In this document: positions 1 through 9,600 of the stretch, piece by piece
Layout: each line of letters opens with the position of its first letter
Position numbering within the stretch: the stretch's first letter is position 1
Assembly (NCBI GenBank): GCA_031963465.1
Contig: JASSUG010000003.1
Coordinates: forward strand, 186,001-250,000
Direction of reading: 5' to 3'
Origin: Mycoavidus cysteinexigens_B
GTDB lineage: Bacteria; Pseudomonadota; Gammaproteobacteria; Burkholderiales; Burkholderiaceae
DNA length: 64,000 nucleotides
Notes under the pieces: generated by a model
Told to the model about the DNA's origin: nothing
The model's input: the letters and a program-made list of their open reading frames with translations, nothing else
Database searches by the model: none
Position numbers and translations under genes: made by a program

Positions 1-1899
1 CTTGGCACAACCCATTCATTAGTTGCCGCGGTGCGCAATGGCGTGTCCGAGGTACTGCCTGATCTGGACGGGGCGTTATTATTGCCTTCCGTGGTGCGCT
101 ATCGAGCAACGGGTAAACCACAGCTCGGCCGATTGGCCAAGGAACAGGCCGCACTTGACCCTAAAAATACGATTGTTTCGGTCAAGCGTTTAATGGGCCG
201 TGGCAAAGCAGAAATAGAAAATACTGCGCACGTGCCGTATGATTTGGTGGCTGCGCCTGGCATGGTGCAAATCAAAACGGTAGCTGGCATCAAAAGCCCG
301 GTCGAAGTCTCAGCTGAAATTCTTGCCGCCTTGCAGCAACGTGCACAAGCCTCGCTCGGCGGCGAGCTGGTTGGCGCAGTGATTACGGTGCCGGCTTATT
401 TTGATGAGGCGCAACGGCAAGCCACCAAAGATGCGGCCGAGCTTGCCGGCCTTAACGTCTTGCGCTTGCTCAACGAACCTACTGCCGCGGCAATTGCCTA
501 TGGCCTTGAGAGTGGCGCGCAAGGAATCTATGCGGTCTATGATCTAGGTGGTGGCACCTTTGACTTGTCGATTCTTCAGTTGACGCAAGGCGTATTTGAG
601 GTCCTGGCCACCGGTGGCGACTCAATGCTGGGCGGCGACGATTTTGACCAAGCATTATTGGACTATGTGCTGGCTAAAGCGGTGCCAGAAACACAAACCA
701 AGGCCGCGCTAGAAACACAAACCAAAGCCGCGCTAGAAGCACAAACCAAAGCCACGCTAGAAACACAAACCAAAGCGACGCTAGAGACGCAAACACTTAC
801 CGCTGGCGATAAGCGACTGTTGCTGGATGCTGCGCGTAGCGCGAAAGAAGCGTTATCGAGTGCCCCACAAACCCGTATCGATCTTCTGCTCTCAAATGGC
901 GTACGGATCGCCGTGACGGTGAGCGAGGCCGAGTTTGCTGAACTCGTTCAGCCGCTCGTACAGCGGACTTTAGTGACCATGCGCAAAACTTTACGCGATG
1001 CGCAGATTGCGGCAAAAGATGTGCAAGGCATTGTGTTAGTCGGCGGCGCCACGCGGATGCCGGTGGTTCGCCGCGCGGTTGAACTGTTTTTTGGGCAGCC
1101 AGTGCTCACCGGCATTGATCCGGACCAAGTAGTGGCGCTGGGGGCCGCGATTCAAGCGGATCTGTTAGCCGGTAATCGACGTGATGAGGATGATTGGCTG
1201 TTGCTAGATGTGATTCCACTCTCGCTCGGGGTGGAAACCATGGGTGGCTTGGTGGAAAAAATTATTCCACGTAACTCGGCCATTCCGGTGGCGCGAGCGC
1301 AAGAGTTTACAACCTTCAAAGATGGCCAGACGGCAATGTCGATCCATGTTGTGCAGGGCGAGCGTGAACTCGTGGCAGATTGCCGCTCGCTGGCGCGCTT
1401 TGAGTTGCGTGGGATCCCGCCAATGACAGCTGGCGCTGCGCGGATTCAAGTAAGCTATCAGGTGGATGCAGATGGTTTATTGTCCGTGTTTGCGCGTGAG
1501 CTGCAATCCGGTGTGGCTGCTTCAGTCGTGGTCAAGCCCTCATACGGCTTAAGCGACGAAGAGATCGGTCGCATGCTGGATGACAGTTTCCAAGCGGCCA
1601 ATCTCGATAAACATGCGCGGGCCTTGCGCGAACTACAAGTCGACGCTGAACGGTTATTGGTCGCAACAGCCAGCGCTTTAACCCGCGATGCAGATTTGCT
1701 CAGTGCGTCAGAGCGAGCAACCATTGATACCGCTACACAAGCGCTGCAGGAAGTCAAAAATGGCGCGCACAGCGATGTCCTTGAGCGCGCCATTGAGGTA
1801 CTAGCCGCCGCCACCGATGAATTTGCCGCACGGCGCATGAACCAAAATATCCGCACAGCGCTTGCTGGCCGCAAAGTGGATGAGCTGACTGAACAATAA
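1..1899 (+). CDS. hscA: Fe-S assembly chaperone HscA (5' truncated by window)
   Basis: This is an Hsp70-family chaperone that helps transfer Fe-S clusters from the IscU scaffold. The reading frame is open from base 1 with LGTTHSLVAA, the first phosphate-binding loop, so the true start lies a few codons upstream of the window. The ATPase motifs NEPTAAAIAYG and DLGGGTFDLS and the LVGGATRMP segment are all present, followed by a substrate-binding half with VIPLSLGVETMGG and a helical lid. The ferredoxin gene starts 30 bases downstream, the usual isc operon order. The odd feature is a run of near-identical 8-residue repeats of the ETQTKAAL type (bases 688-795) inside the ATPase domain. It lies between LLDYVLAKA and LLLDAARSAKEAL, where HscA normally has only a short loop. 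The flanking motifs are intact, so the protein is probably functional. Confidence 0.95.
   Translation, partial: LGTTHSLVAAVRNGVSEVLPDLDGALLLPSVVRYRATGKPQLGRLAKEQAALDPKNTIVSVKRLMGRGKAEIENTAHVPYDLVAAPGMVQIKTVAGIKSPVEVSAEILAALQQRAQASLGGELVGAVITVPAYFDEAQRQATKDAAELAGLNVLRLLNEPTAAAIAYGLESGAQGIYAVYDLGGGTFDLSILQLTQGVFEVLATGGDSMLGGDDFDQALLDYVLAKAVPETQTKAALETQTKAALEAQTKATLETQTKATLETQTLTAGDKRLLLDAARSAKEALSSAPQTRIDLLLSNGVRIAVTVSEAEFAELVQPLVQRTLVTMRKTLRDAQIAAKDVQGIVLVGGATRMPVVRRAVELFFGQPVLTGIDPDQVVALGAAIQADLLAGNRRDEDDWLLLDVIPLSLGVETMGGLVEKIIPRNSAIPVARAQEFTTFKDGQTAMSIHVVQGERELVADCRSLARFELRGIPPMTAGAARIQVSYQVDADGLLSVFARELQSGVAASVVVKPSYGLSDEEIGRMLDDSFQAANLDKHARALRELQVDAERLLVATASALTRDADLLSASERATIDTATQALQEVKNGAHSDVLERAIEVLAAATDEFAARRMNQNIRTALAGRKVDELTEQ
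688..795 (+). repeat. 24-bp tandem repeat inside hscA
   Basis: Four 24-base units (starting at 688, 712, 736 and 760) plus a partial fifth differ from each other at only a few bases. They keep the hscA frame and encode E-T/A-Q-T-K-A-A/T-L. The 24-bp period adds or removes exactly eight residues per slip. Confidence 0.95.
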
Positions 1900-1929
1900 A
1901 ATTACCCTTAATCGAAACTGGAACGCTAG

Positions 1930-2277
1930 ATGCCTCAGGTCATTGTATTACCTCATCTCGAATTATGCCCAGAGGGCGCCGTCATTGACGCGGTACCTGG
2001 GAAAAGTATTTGCGATACATTGCTTGAAAACGGGGTTGAGATCGAGCACGCATGCGAAAAATCGTGCGCGTGTACAACCTGTCATGTGGTTGTGCGTGAA
2101 GGCTTTAATCAACTTGGCCATCCCAATGAAATTGAAGAAGATTTACTCGATATGGCATGGGGTCTAGAGGCCACTTCACGCTTAGCGTGCCAAGCGCTTA
2201 TCCCGGCCGATGCTGACGCCAATATTGTGGTTGAAATTCCACGTTATACAATTAATCATGCAAAAGAAAAGCATTGA
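1930..2277 (+). CDS. fdx: ISC-type [2Fe-2S] ferredoxin
   Basis: A 115-residue adrenodoxin-type ferredoxin that donates electrons for Fe-S cluster assembly. The cluster ligands are visible as the CEKSCACTTC block (C-x5-C-x2-C spacing) and the later Cys in RLACQAL. The length fits bacterial Fdx proteins of about 110 residues. It follows hscA by 30 bases and should be cotranscribed with it. The small iscX gene that often follows is not recognisable in the 195 bases before sucA. A strong hairpin at 2322-2351 closes the unit. Confidence 0.95.
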   Translation: MPQVIVLPHLELCPEGAVIDAVPGKSICDTLLENGVEIEHACEKSCACTTCHVVVREGFNQLGHPNEIEEDLLDMAWGLEATSRLACQALIPADADANIVVEIPRYTINHAKEKH

Positions 2278-2321
2278 GAGCATATGTGCTGTCGTCTGCT
2301 ATGTTAAAATCTATGGATAGG

Positions 2322-2351
2322 CAGCTTCTGTCAGTTATTTGACAGAAGCTG
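2322..2351 (+). terminator. Hairpin terminator after fdx
   Basis: A perfect 12-bp inverted repeat (CAGCTTCTGTCA / TGACAGAAGCTG) with a 6-base loop, followed by a T-rich stretch broken by G. It separates the isc operon from sucA. Confidence 0.75.
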
Positions 2352-2472
2352 TTGTGTGATTACACACTCCTTCCTGGGCGCTAATTGCGATCCGCTAAAT
2401 GGCCAGGCCGTGCTGCGGGAGGTTTAATTAACCCGCTATTTCTCGACAAACTTGAGGAAAGGTGAGCGTCAG

Positions 2473-5328
2473 ATGATGCAACAATTTCAATCAAATTCAT
2501 ATTTATTTGGCGGTAATGCGCCGTATGTTGAAGAGCTTTATGAGGCTTATCTCAACAACCCAGCCTCAGTGTCCGATCATTGGCGCGCTTATTTCGATGC
2601 GTTGCAAAACGTGCCAGCGGTTGATGGTTCTAATGCAAACGATGTCGCTCATGGCCCAATCGTTGAGTCTTTTGCGCAACGCGCTAAAGCGAATGCATTT
2701 TTGCAACGGGCGGGCAGTGCTGATTTAGCCATTGCGCGTAAGCAAGTGCATGTTCAATCACTGATTGATGCCTATCGTTTTTTAGGTTCACGTTGGGCTA
2801 ATCTTGATCCGCTTAAGCGCCAAGAACGCTCACAGATCGCCGAGCTTGATCCTGCTTTTTATGATTTCACAGAAGCTGACATGGATCAAACTTTCCATGC
2901 TGGCGACTTATACTTTGGTTCTGAGCAGGCCACCTTGAGGGAAATTGTCAAAGCGCTACGCGATACGTATTGCGGCACGATTGGCGTTGAGTTCATGTAT
3001 ATCAGCGACCCCGAGCAAAAACGCTGGTGGAAAGAGCGCCTTGAATCGATTCGCGCAACCCCGGATTTTTCCGCTGAAAAGAAAAAGCATATTCTTGAAC
3101 GACTCACTGCCGCTGAAGGGCTTGAGCGCTACTTGCATACCAAGTTTGTCGGCCAAAAACGCTTTTCGCTTGAGGGCGGAGAGAGTTTTATTGCAGCCAT
3201 GGACGAGTTGGTGCACCGTGCAGGCGCCAAAGGGGCGCAAGAAATTGTGATTGGCATGGCGCATCGTGGCCGCTTAAATATCTTAGTCAATACCCTTGGC
3301 AAAATGCCAGCCGATCTTTTTGCTGAGTTTGAAGGTAAGCACTTTGATGAGTTACCTGCGGGCGATGTCAAATATCATAAGGGTTTTTCAAGCGATGTAT
3401 CGACCGAAGGCGGTCCCGTTCATTTGTCACTGGCTTTCAATCCATCCCACCTTGAAATCGTCAACCCAGTCGTAGAAGGCTCAGCCAAAGCACGGATGGA
3501 GCGTCGTGGCGACCTAGATGGACGCCAAGTATTGCCAGTACAAGTGCATGGCGATGCAGCATTTGCTGGGCAGGGTGTCGTGATGGAAACGCTTAACCTA
3601 GCTCAAACACGTGGTTATGGTACGTTTGGCACAGTGCATGTAGTGATTAATAATCAAATCGGCTTTACCACATCGGATCCGCGCGATGCGCGCTCAACGT
3701 TGTATTGCTCAGATGTCGTCAAGATGATCGAAGCGCCGGTACTGCATGTGAATGGCGATGATCCAGAAGCCGTGATCTTGGCGACGCAACTCGCTGTCGA
3801 TTTCCGCACGCAATTCCATCAAGATGTCGTGCTAGATATCGTTTGCTTTCGCAAGCTTGGACACAATGAGCAGGATACCCCAGCGGTCACGCAGCCGTTG
3901 ATGTACAAAAAAATTGCTCAGCATCCAGGCACGCGCGCGCTCTATGCGGAAAAGCTGGTCGCGCAAGGCGTCTTAACCAGCGATGAAGCGGATGCTTATG
4001 TGAAGCGCTATCGCAAAGCAATGGACGAAGGGCAACATACGGTTGATCCAGTGTTGTCGAATTACAAGAGTAAGTATGCGGTAGATTGGATGCCATTTTT
4101 AAACCGTAAATGGACCGATGCGGCAGATACTGCTGTGCCACTGGCTGAGTTGAAACGCTTAGCTGAGCGCATTACGACAATTCCAGAAACGCTCAAATTG
4201 CATCCTTTAGTTGAGCGCGTGATCAATGACCGCCGTGCGATGGGTAAAGGCGAGGCGCCGCTTGATTGGGGCATGGGCGAACACCTGGCTTATGCTTCGT
4301 TAGTGGCCTCTGGCTATGCTGTGCGTTTAACTGGCCAAGACAGCGGTCGCGGTACATTTACCCACCGGCATTCGGTGCTGCACGATCAAAATCGCGAAAG
4401 CTGGGATCATGGCAGTTATATTCCATTGCAACATGTGACCGATAATCAGGCTGTATTCAATGTAATCGATTCGGTGCTGTCGGAAGAGGCGGTGCTAGGT
4501 TTTGAATACGGTTATTCAACGGCTGAGCCAAACACGCTGGTGGTATGGGAGGCGCAATTTGGTGATTTCGCGAATGGCGCGCAGGTCGTGATTGACCAAT
4601 TTATTTCATCGGGTGAAGTCAAGTGGGGCCGTGTTTCAGGCCTGACGATGCTGTTGCCTCATGGTTATGAAGGCCAAGGACCAGAGCATTCATCGGCGCG
4701 GATTGAACGTTATTTGCAGTTGTGCGCAGATAACAATATGCAAGTGGTGCAGCCGACAACGCCTGCGCAGATTTTCCATCTATTGCGCCGGCAGATGATT
4801 CGTCTGTTCCGTAAGCCATTAATCGTGGCAACACCAAAATCACTGCTGCGTCATAAAGAAGCGGTGAGCAGCTTGTCTGAGCTTGCCAAAGGAACCTTCC
4901 GCACGATTATTGGCGAAACTGATACGGCGCTCGAGCCTAAAAAGATCAAGCGGGTGGTGTTGTGCTCCGGCCGCGTCTATTTTGATCTGGTCGCACATCG
5001 CCGCGAAGCCAAGCTGAAAGATGTCGTCATTATCCGCGTTGAGCAGCTTTATCCATTCCCCCATAAAGCGTTTGAAGCGGAACTCAAGAAATATGAGCAT
5101 GCAACCGAAGTAGTGTGGGTCCAAGATGAGCCGCAAAACCAAGGACCTTGGTTCTACATCGAGCATCATTTGCTAGAAGGCATGAAAGAAGGGCAGAAGC
5201 TCGCGTATAGTGGCCGCCAAGCCTCTGCTTCGCCTGCGGTCGGCTATTACGCCAAACATTATGAGCAGCAAAAGCAGCTTATTGATGGGGCGTTTGGCCG
5301 TTTGAAAGGCGCAGTGCGCGTGAAATAA
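2473..5328 (+). CDS. sucA: 2-oxoglutarate dehydrogenase E1 component
   Basis: Thiamine-diphosphate-dependent E1 subunit of the 2-oxoglutarate dehydrogenase complex; it decarboxylates 2-oxoglutarate and passes the succinyl group to the E2 lipoyl arm. The N-terminus SNSYLFGGNAPYVEELYEAY is typical of Burkholderia SucA. GMAHRGRLNILVN and FNPSHLEIVNPVVEG mark the ThDP domain, and HGDAAFAGQG and FRKLGHNEQDTP follow. The C-terminal half has the transketolase-like GQDSGRGTFTHRH and LPHGYEGQGPEHSS. The frame is open from a TTG at 2452, but the ATG at 2473 has GAGGAAAGG at 2455-2462 upstream and gives the usual 951 residues. It is first in the sucA-sucB-lpdA cluster. Confidence 0.97.
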   Translation: MMQQFQSNSYLFGGNAPYVEELYEAYLNNPASVSDHWRAYFDALQNVPAVDGSNANDVAHGPIVESFAQRAKANAFLQRAGSADLAIARKQVHVQSLIDAYRFLGSRWANLDPLKRQERSQIAELDPAFYDFTEADMDQTFHAGDLYFGSEQATLREIVKALRDTYCGTIGVEFMYISDPEQKRWWKERLESIRATPDFSAEKKKHILERLTAAEGLERYLHTKFVGQKRFSLEGGESFIAAMDELVHRAGAKGAQEIVIGMAHRGRLNILVNTLGKMPADLFAEFEGKHFDELPAGDVKYHKGFSSDVSTEGGPVHLSLAFNPSHLEIVNPVVEGSAKARMERRGDLDGRQVLPVQVHGDAAFAGQGVVMETLNLAQTRGYGTFGTVHVVINNQIGFTTSDPRDARSTLYCSDVVKMIEAPVLHVNGDDPEAVILATQLAVDFRTQFHQDVVLDIVCFRKLGHNEQDTPAVTQPLMYKKIAQHPGTRALYAEKLVAQGVLTSDEADAYVKRYRKAMDEGQHTVDPVLSNYKSKYAVDWMPFLNRKWTDAADTAVPLAELKRLAERITTIPETLKLHPLVERVINDRRAMGKGEAPLDWGMGEHLAYASLVASGYAVRLTGQDSGRGTFTHRHSVLHDQNRESWDHGSYIPLQHVTDNQAVFNVIDSVLSEEAVLGFEYGYSTAEPNTLVVWEAQFGDFANGAQVVIDQFISSGEVKWGRVSGLTMLLPHGYEGQGPEHSSARIERYLQLCADNNMQVVQPTTPAQIFHLLRRQMIRLFRKPLIVATPKSLLRHKEAVSSLSELAKGTFRTIIGETDTALEPKKIKRVVLCSGRVYFDLVAHRREAKLKDVVIIRVEQLYPFPHKAFEAELKKYEHATEVVWVQDEPQNQGPWFYIEHHLLEGMKEGQKLAYSGRQASASPAVGYYAKHYEQQKQLIDGAFGRLKGAVRVK

Positions 5329-5330
5329 AA

Positions 5331-5355
5331 GCGTTGGGCCCAATTGGGCCCACGC
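5331..5355 (+). promoter_or_regulatory. Intercistronic hairpin between sucA and sucB
   Basis: GC-rich inverted repeat built on TGGGCCCAATTGGGCCCA with flanking GCG/CGC and one bulged T. There is no T-run after it, so a processing, attenuation or mRNA-stability role is more likely than full termination. The role is inference; the structure is seen directly. Confidence 0.55.
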
Positions 5356-5452
5356 TGTATGAAATAAGTGTGCGAGTATTTTGCGTTAGCGTTGGTTATG
5401 CAGCAAAATAGACGTGTAGTCGGTTTTTTTAAAGATATGTTCAGGAAAGTCA

Positions 5453-6703
5453 ATGGCTATTGTAGAAGTCAAGGTCCCGCAGCTGTCCGAATCCGTCGCT
5501 GATGCGACGCTGCTGCAATGGAAAAAGCGTCCCGGTGAAGCGGTTGCGCAAGATGAGATTGTGATTGAAGTTGAGACGGATAAGGTGGTGCTTGAAGTGC
5601 CTGCGCCTGCCGCCGGCATCATGGCGCAAATTATCCGCCAAGATGGCGACACCGTGATTGCGGATGAAGTCATCGCCAGAATTGATACTGAGGCGCAAGC
5701 ATCGGTATCGAGTGAGGCGCAAGCCGCGCCGGCAGCGAGCGCGCTAGTCTCTGCCGCGCCAACTGAGCCAGTCAGTGCAAAAGCGATGCCTTCAGCCGCG
5801 AAGCTGATGGATGAAAAAGGCATTAGCGCGGCTCAACTGGAAGGCAGTGGGCGCGATGGGCGGATCACGAAGGGTGATGTACTCGCCGTTCAATCAGCCA
5901 AGCCTGCGGTTGCAACCGTTTCTACCACGCCACTGCGCGCGGCTGACAAACCGGTGCTGCCTGAGGTTAAAGCTGCAGTCAATACGAGCCAATCGCTCGA
6001 TGGCCGGCCTGAGCAAAGAGTGCCGATGTCACGCTTGCGCGCACGGATTGCACAGCGCTTGCTTGAATCGCAACAAACGAATGCTATTTTGACGACCTTT
6101 AACGAGGTCAATATGCAGCCTGTCATGGAGCTGCGTAGTAAGTACAAAGATAAATTTGAAAAAGCACATGGCGCGCGTTTGGGCTTTATGTCCTTTTTCG
6201 TTAAAGCCGCTGTGCATGCGTTGAAGAAATATCCAATCGTGAATGCCTCCGTGGATGGCAACGATATCGTCTATCACGGCTACTTCGATATCGGTATCGC
6301 AGTGGGTTCACCGCGTGGGCTGGTAGTGCCGGTATTGCGTAATGTCGATCAAATGAGTTTGGCGGACATTGAGAACAAGATTGCTGAATATGGTCAAAAG
6401 GCGAAAGAGGGCAAACTGTCGCTAGAAGACCTCACCGGCGGCACCTTCTCCATTTCAAATGGTGGTGTATTTGGCTCAATGCTCTCGACGCCAATCATTA
6501 ACCCGCCGCAATCGGCGATTCTCGGGGTACATGCAACCAAAGAGCGCGCCGTAGTAGAAAATGGTCAAATCGTGATTCGTCCGATGAACTATCTAGCCAT
6601 GTCTTATGACCATCGCATCATCGATGGCCGTGAAGCGGTATTAGCGCTGGTGGCAATCAAAGAGGCGTTAGAAGATCCAGCCCGACTTCTGCTCGACCTG
6701 TAA
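5453..6703 (+). CDS. sucB: Dihydrolipoyl succinyltransferase (E2 of 2-oxoglutarate dehydrogenase)
   Basis: Core E2 subunit of 416 residues that transfers succinyl groups from the lipoyl arm to CoA. Residues 1-77 form one lipoyl domain, with the lipoylated Lys44 in ETDKVVLEVPAP. An Ala/Pro/Ser-rich linker follows, then an E1/E3-binding domain near residues 108-145 (SAAKLMDEKGISAAQLEGSG) and the catalytic domain ending in SYDHRIIDGREA with the active-site His and Asp. AGGAAAG at 5443-5449 is a good ribosome-binding site. It is also called odhB in beta-proteobacteria. Confidence 0.97.
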   Translation: MAIVEVKVPQLSESVADATLLQWKKRPGEAVAQDEIVIEVETDKVVLEVPAPAAGIMAQIIRQDGDTVIADEVIARIDTEAQASVSSEAQAAPAASALVSAAPTEPVSAKAMPSAAKLMDEKGISAAQLEGSGRDGRITKGDVLAVQSAKPAVATVSTTPLRAADKPVLPEVKAAVNTSQSLDGRPEQRVPMSRLRARIAQRLLESQQTNAILTTFNEVNMQPVMELRSKYKDKFEKAHGARLGFMSFFVKAAVHALKKYPIVNASVDGNDIVYHGYFDIGIAVGSPRGLVVPVLRNVDQMSLADIENKIAEYGQKAKEGKLSLEDLTGGTFSISNGGVFGSMLSTPIINPPQSAILGVHATKERAVVENGQIVIRPMNYLAMSYDHRIIDGREAVLALVAIKEALEDPARLLLDL

Positions 6704-6730
6704 TCCTCTATCACTTCTGCGACCTGAATT

Positions 6731-8167
6731 ATGTCTAATCAATTTGATGTCATCGTGATTGGCGGCGGCCCTGGCGGCTATATCGCCGCCATTCGCGCCG
6801 CGCAGCTTGGCAAATCCGTTGCCTGCGTTGAAAAATGGAAAAGTCCAAACGGTGAAGTAGCCCTGGGTGGCACGTGCCTGAATGTGGGCTGTATCCCCTC
6901 CAAAGCACTGTTGGCTTCGTCTGAAACCCTTGAGCATACGGCTCATCACCTTGCCGAGCATGGCATTGAAGTGAAGGGCGAAGTGGCTCTTGATTTAGCC
7001 AAAATGCTGTCCCGCAAAGACAACATCGTAAGCAAAATGACCAAGGGCATTGAGTTTTTGTTTCGCAAAAACAAAGTGAATTGGTTCAAAGGCCACGCTA
7101 AATTTACCGCGCGCAAGAGTGATGGTACTTACCAACTCGAAGTCAGCGGCGAAGGTGCGGCACAAACCATTACCGGTCAGCATGTGATTATTGCAACCGG
7201 TTCAAAAGCGCGCCATTTGCCGCAGATCCCCGTCGATAACCGGATTGTTGCCGATAACGAAGGGGCGCTGTCGTTTGATTCAGTACCTAAAAAACTGGCG
7301 GTGATCGGTGCGGGTGTCATCGGTCTTGAGCTTGGCTCTGTCTGGCGGCGGCTAGGTGCGCAAGTCACCGTGCTAGAAGCCTCATCAGGCTTTCTGGCGG
7401 CAGCTGACGAGGGGGTCTCAAAAGAAGCCTGGAAACACTTGACGAAACAAGGGTTAGAGATTCACCTTGGGGTCAAAATCGGCGCCGTCAAAACCACGCA
7501 ACAGGGCGTTTCGATTGCCTATACTGACAAAGACGGCAAAGCACAAACGTTGGCTGCTGACCGTTTAATCGTCTCGGTGGGCCGGGTGCCAAATACGGAT
7601 GGCTTGGGCTTAGAGAATATTGGCTTGGCAGTGAACGAACGTGGCATGATTGAGGTCGATGATCATTGCCATACAAAACTGCCTAACCTCTATGCGATTG
7701 GCGATGTGGTGCGAGGTCCAATGCTCGCCCACAAAGCGGAAGATGAAGGCGTGATGGTCGCCGAAGTGATTGACGGCCAAAAGCCGCATATCGACTACAA
7801 TTGCATCCCATGGGTGATTTACACTTCGCCAGAAATTGCTTGGGTTGGCAAGACTGAACAGCAACTCAAACAAGAAGGGCGCGCTTATAAAGCGGGGCAA
7901 TTCCCAATGGCCGCCAATGGCCGCGCGCTGGGTATGGCGAAGGCAGAGGGTTTTGTCAAAATGCTCGCGGACGCCACAACCGATGAAATTCTTGGCGTGC
8001 ATATTGTCGCGTCTGCCGCTTCCGATTTAATCGCTGAAGCGGTGGTGGCGATGGAATTCAAAGCCGCCTCTGAAGATATCGGTCGTATCTGCCATCCTCA
8101 CCCGTCCTTGTCTGAAGTGATGCGTGAAGCGGCGTTGGCGGTGGAAAAGCGCGCGCTGAATATGTAA
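6731..8167 (+). CDS. lpdA: Dihydrolipoamide dehydrogenase (E3)
   Basis: FAD-dependent E3 of 478 residues that reoxidises the dihydrolipoyl arm with NAD+. VIGGGPGGYIAA is the FAD-binding GxGxxG, GGTCLNVGCIPSKALL holds the redox-active Cys pair, VIGAGVIGLELGSVW is the NAD site, and HPHPSLSEVMREA holds the catalytic His. It starts 27 bases after sucB and ends before a strong terminator at 8208-8235, so it is the last gene of the complex operon. Confidence 0.97.
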   Translation: MSNQFDVIVIGGGPGGYIAAIRAAQLGKSVACVEKWKSPNGEVALGGTCLNVGCIPSKALLASSETLEHTAHHLAEHGIEVKGEVALDLAKMLSRKDNIVSKMTKGIEFLFRKNKVNWFKGHAKFTARKSDGTYQLEVSGEGAAQTITGQHVIIATGSKARHLPQIPVDNRIVADNEGALSFDSVPKKLAVIGAGVIGLELGSVWRRLGAQVTVLEASSGFLAAADEGVSKEAWKHLTKQGLEIHLGVKIGAVKTTQQGVSIAYTDKDGKAQTLAADRLIVSVGRVPNTDGLGLENIGLAVNERGMIEVDDHCHTKLPNLYAIGDVVRGPMLAHKAEDEGVMVAEVIDGQKPHIDYNCIPWVIYTSPEIAWVGKTEQQLKQEGRAYKAGQFPMAANGRALGMAKAEGFVKMLADATTDEILGVHIVASAASDLIAEAVVAMEFKAASEDIGRICHPHPSLSEVMREAALAVEKRALNM

Positions 8168-8207
8168 TGCGTGATAAATAAATGCTAAATGCTCAGCAAA
8201 GGCGAAT

Positions 8208-8235
8208 AAAAAAGGCGAGGCGACTCGCCTTTTTT
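8208..8235 (+). terminator. Rho-independent terminator after lpdA
   Basis: A 12-bp stem AAAAAAGGCGAG / CTCGCCTTTTTT around a GCGA tetraloop with a run of six T. Because of the A/T tails it could work in both directions. The zapE start codon lies only 14 bases beyond it. Confidence 0.9.
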
Positions 8236-8248
8236 ATTTGGGTGCGCA

Positions 8249-9346
8249 ATGAATGTCATTGACTATTACGAGCGTGAACTCGAAAGCCGTGGTTATCGTG
8301 TGGACTCGGCTCAGCGTGCGGCCGTGATAGGTTTGCAACGTTGCTACGATCAATGGGTCTATTACCAAGCTCGGTACTCCAATCGATTCCTGAGGTGGCT
8401 CAACCCGGGTGAATTGCCTAAAGGCATTTATATGTGGGGGGGCGTTGGGCGAGGTAAAAGCTTCTTGATGGATAGCTTTTATGCCTGTGTGCCACTACAA
8501 AATAAAATCCGCCTGCATTTTCATGAGTTTATGCGTGAAGTGCACCGACAGCTTGAAGACCTTAAAAAAACCGCTAACCCACTGGATCAGTTAGCGCGCG
8601 ATATTGCCAAACGCTATCGCTTAATTTGCTTTGATGAATTCCACGTGTCGGATATTGCTGATGCAATGATCCTGTCTCGTTTGCTTGAGCGCTTATTCAA
8701 AAATGGTGTGCAATTTGTAGCCACCTCAAATTACCATCCCGACCTGCTCTACCCAGATGGCCTGCATCGTGACCGGATGTTGCCGGCGATCGATCTGCTC
8801 AAGACCCAGCTTGAAATCATTAACGTCGATGGTGGCGTCGATTATCGGCAACGTACCTTCGCCCAAGCGAATATTTACTATACGCCGCTGAGCGAGTCCG
8901 TCGATGAAGCCTTGTGTCAAACTTTTGTGGCGCTGGCCGCCATGCCAGATGAAAGCCCACTATTGCGTATTGAGCAACGTAAACTTCTGGCATTACGCCG
9001 TGCTGGCCAAGTTGTTTGGTTTGATTTTGCAACCCTGTGTGGGGGCCCTCGTTCACAAAATGACTACCTTGAACTCGCCAATCGCTTTCATACGATCATC
9101 CTTTCAAATGTGCCGCAAATGACTCCGCGCATGGCCTCTGAGGCGCGCCGTTTTACCTGGTTGATCGATGTCTTATACGACCATAAAGTTAAGCTCTTAA
9201 TATCAGCTGAAGTGCCACCTGAAGAGCTTTATTTTGGCGGTCCACTGGTCAATGAATTTGCGCGTACCGTGTCGCGGATTATTGAAATGCAGTCAAAAAC
9301 TTACCTAGAAACCCCATGTCGGGCGATGGGCACTTCGCTGACATAG
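8249..9346 (+). CDS. zapE: Cell-division AAA-type ATPase ZapE (AFG1 family)
   Basis: AFG1/LACE1-type P-loop ATPase of 365 residues. In enteric bacteria ZapE modulates the Z-ring. Visible motifs are the N-terminal YYERELESRGY, Walker A GGVGRGKSFLMD, Walker B ICFDEFHVSDIADA, and sensor-like TSNYHPDLLYPDGLHRD. In Burkholderia this gene commonly follows lpdA. The start is only 14 bases past the lpdA terminator and has just a weak GGGTG as ribosome-binding site, so it may depend on partial read-through or on a promoter inside lpdA. Confidence 0.93.
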   Translation: MNVIDYYERELESRGYRVDSAQRAAVIGLQRCYDQWVYYQARYSNRFLRWLNPGELPKGIYMWGGVGRGKSFLMDSFYACVPLQNKIRLHFHEFMREVHRQLEDLKKTANPLDQLARDIAKRYRLICFDEFHVSDIADAMILSRLLERLFKNGVQFVATSNYHPDLLYPDGLHRDRMLPAIDLLKTQLEIINVDGGVDYRQRTFAQANIYYTPLSESVDEALCQTFVALAAMPDESPLLRIEQRKLLALRRAGQVVWFDFATLCGGPRSQNDYLELANRFHTIILSNVPQMTPRMASEARRFTWLIDVLYDHKVKLLISAEVPPEELYFGGPLVNEFARTVSRIIEMQSKTYLETPCRAMGTSLT

Positions 9347-9600
9347 GCATCGATAGCGCTTCAGTACATGCTGTAGAGATATTAACCCCCCACTAGTACA
9401 GATCCAGAAGGGCTTGTCGTTCTTCGGAAGCAAAAGGCATTGCGTTTCCTCGCTGTTTTTCTTGATGGATATACCCAAATGAGGATAAAGGCAGTCTGGC
9501 CGACTTGCTTTACAATTTTTGCGGTTACGGACAGCTGCTGTTCGCAATTCTAAGGCTTAATGGTGGCAACCCCATCAAGTTTAGGTTAAATCATTTCACA

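Noticed and set aside
688..795. Short tandem repeat as a CRISPR array
   Set aside because: Units are directly adjacent with no spacers and encode protein in the hscA frame.
1458..1874. 138-codon minus-strand ORF opposite hscA
   Set aside because: Antisense shadow of a well-supported gene; Ser/Ala-rich and without family features.
2278..2450. Search for iscX between fdx and sucA
   Set aside because: No frame of suitable length or motif exists; the space holds only a terminator and a leader.
5386..5823. 145-codon minus-strand ORF opposite sucB
   Set aside because: It is the antisense shadow of the lipoyl domain; composition is low-complexity Ser/Ala and no ribosome-binding site is seen.
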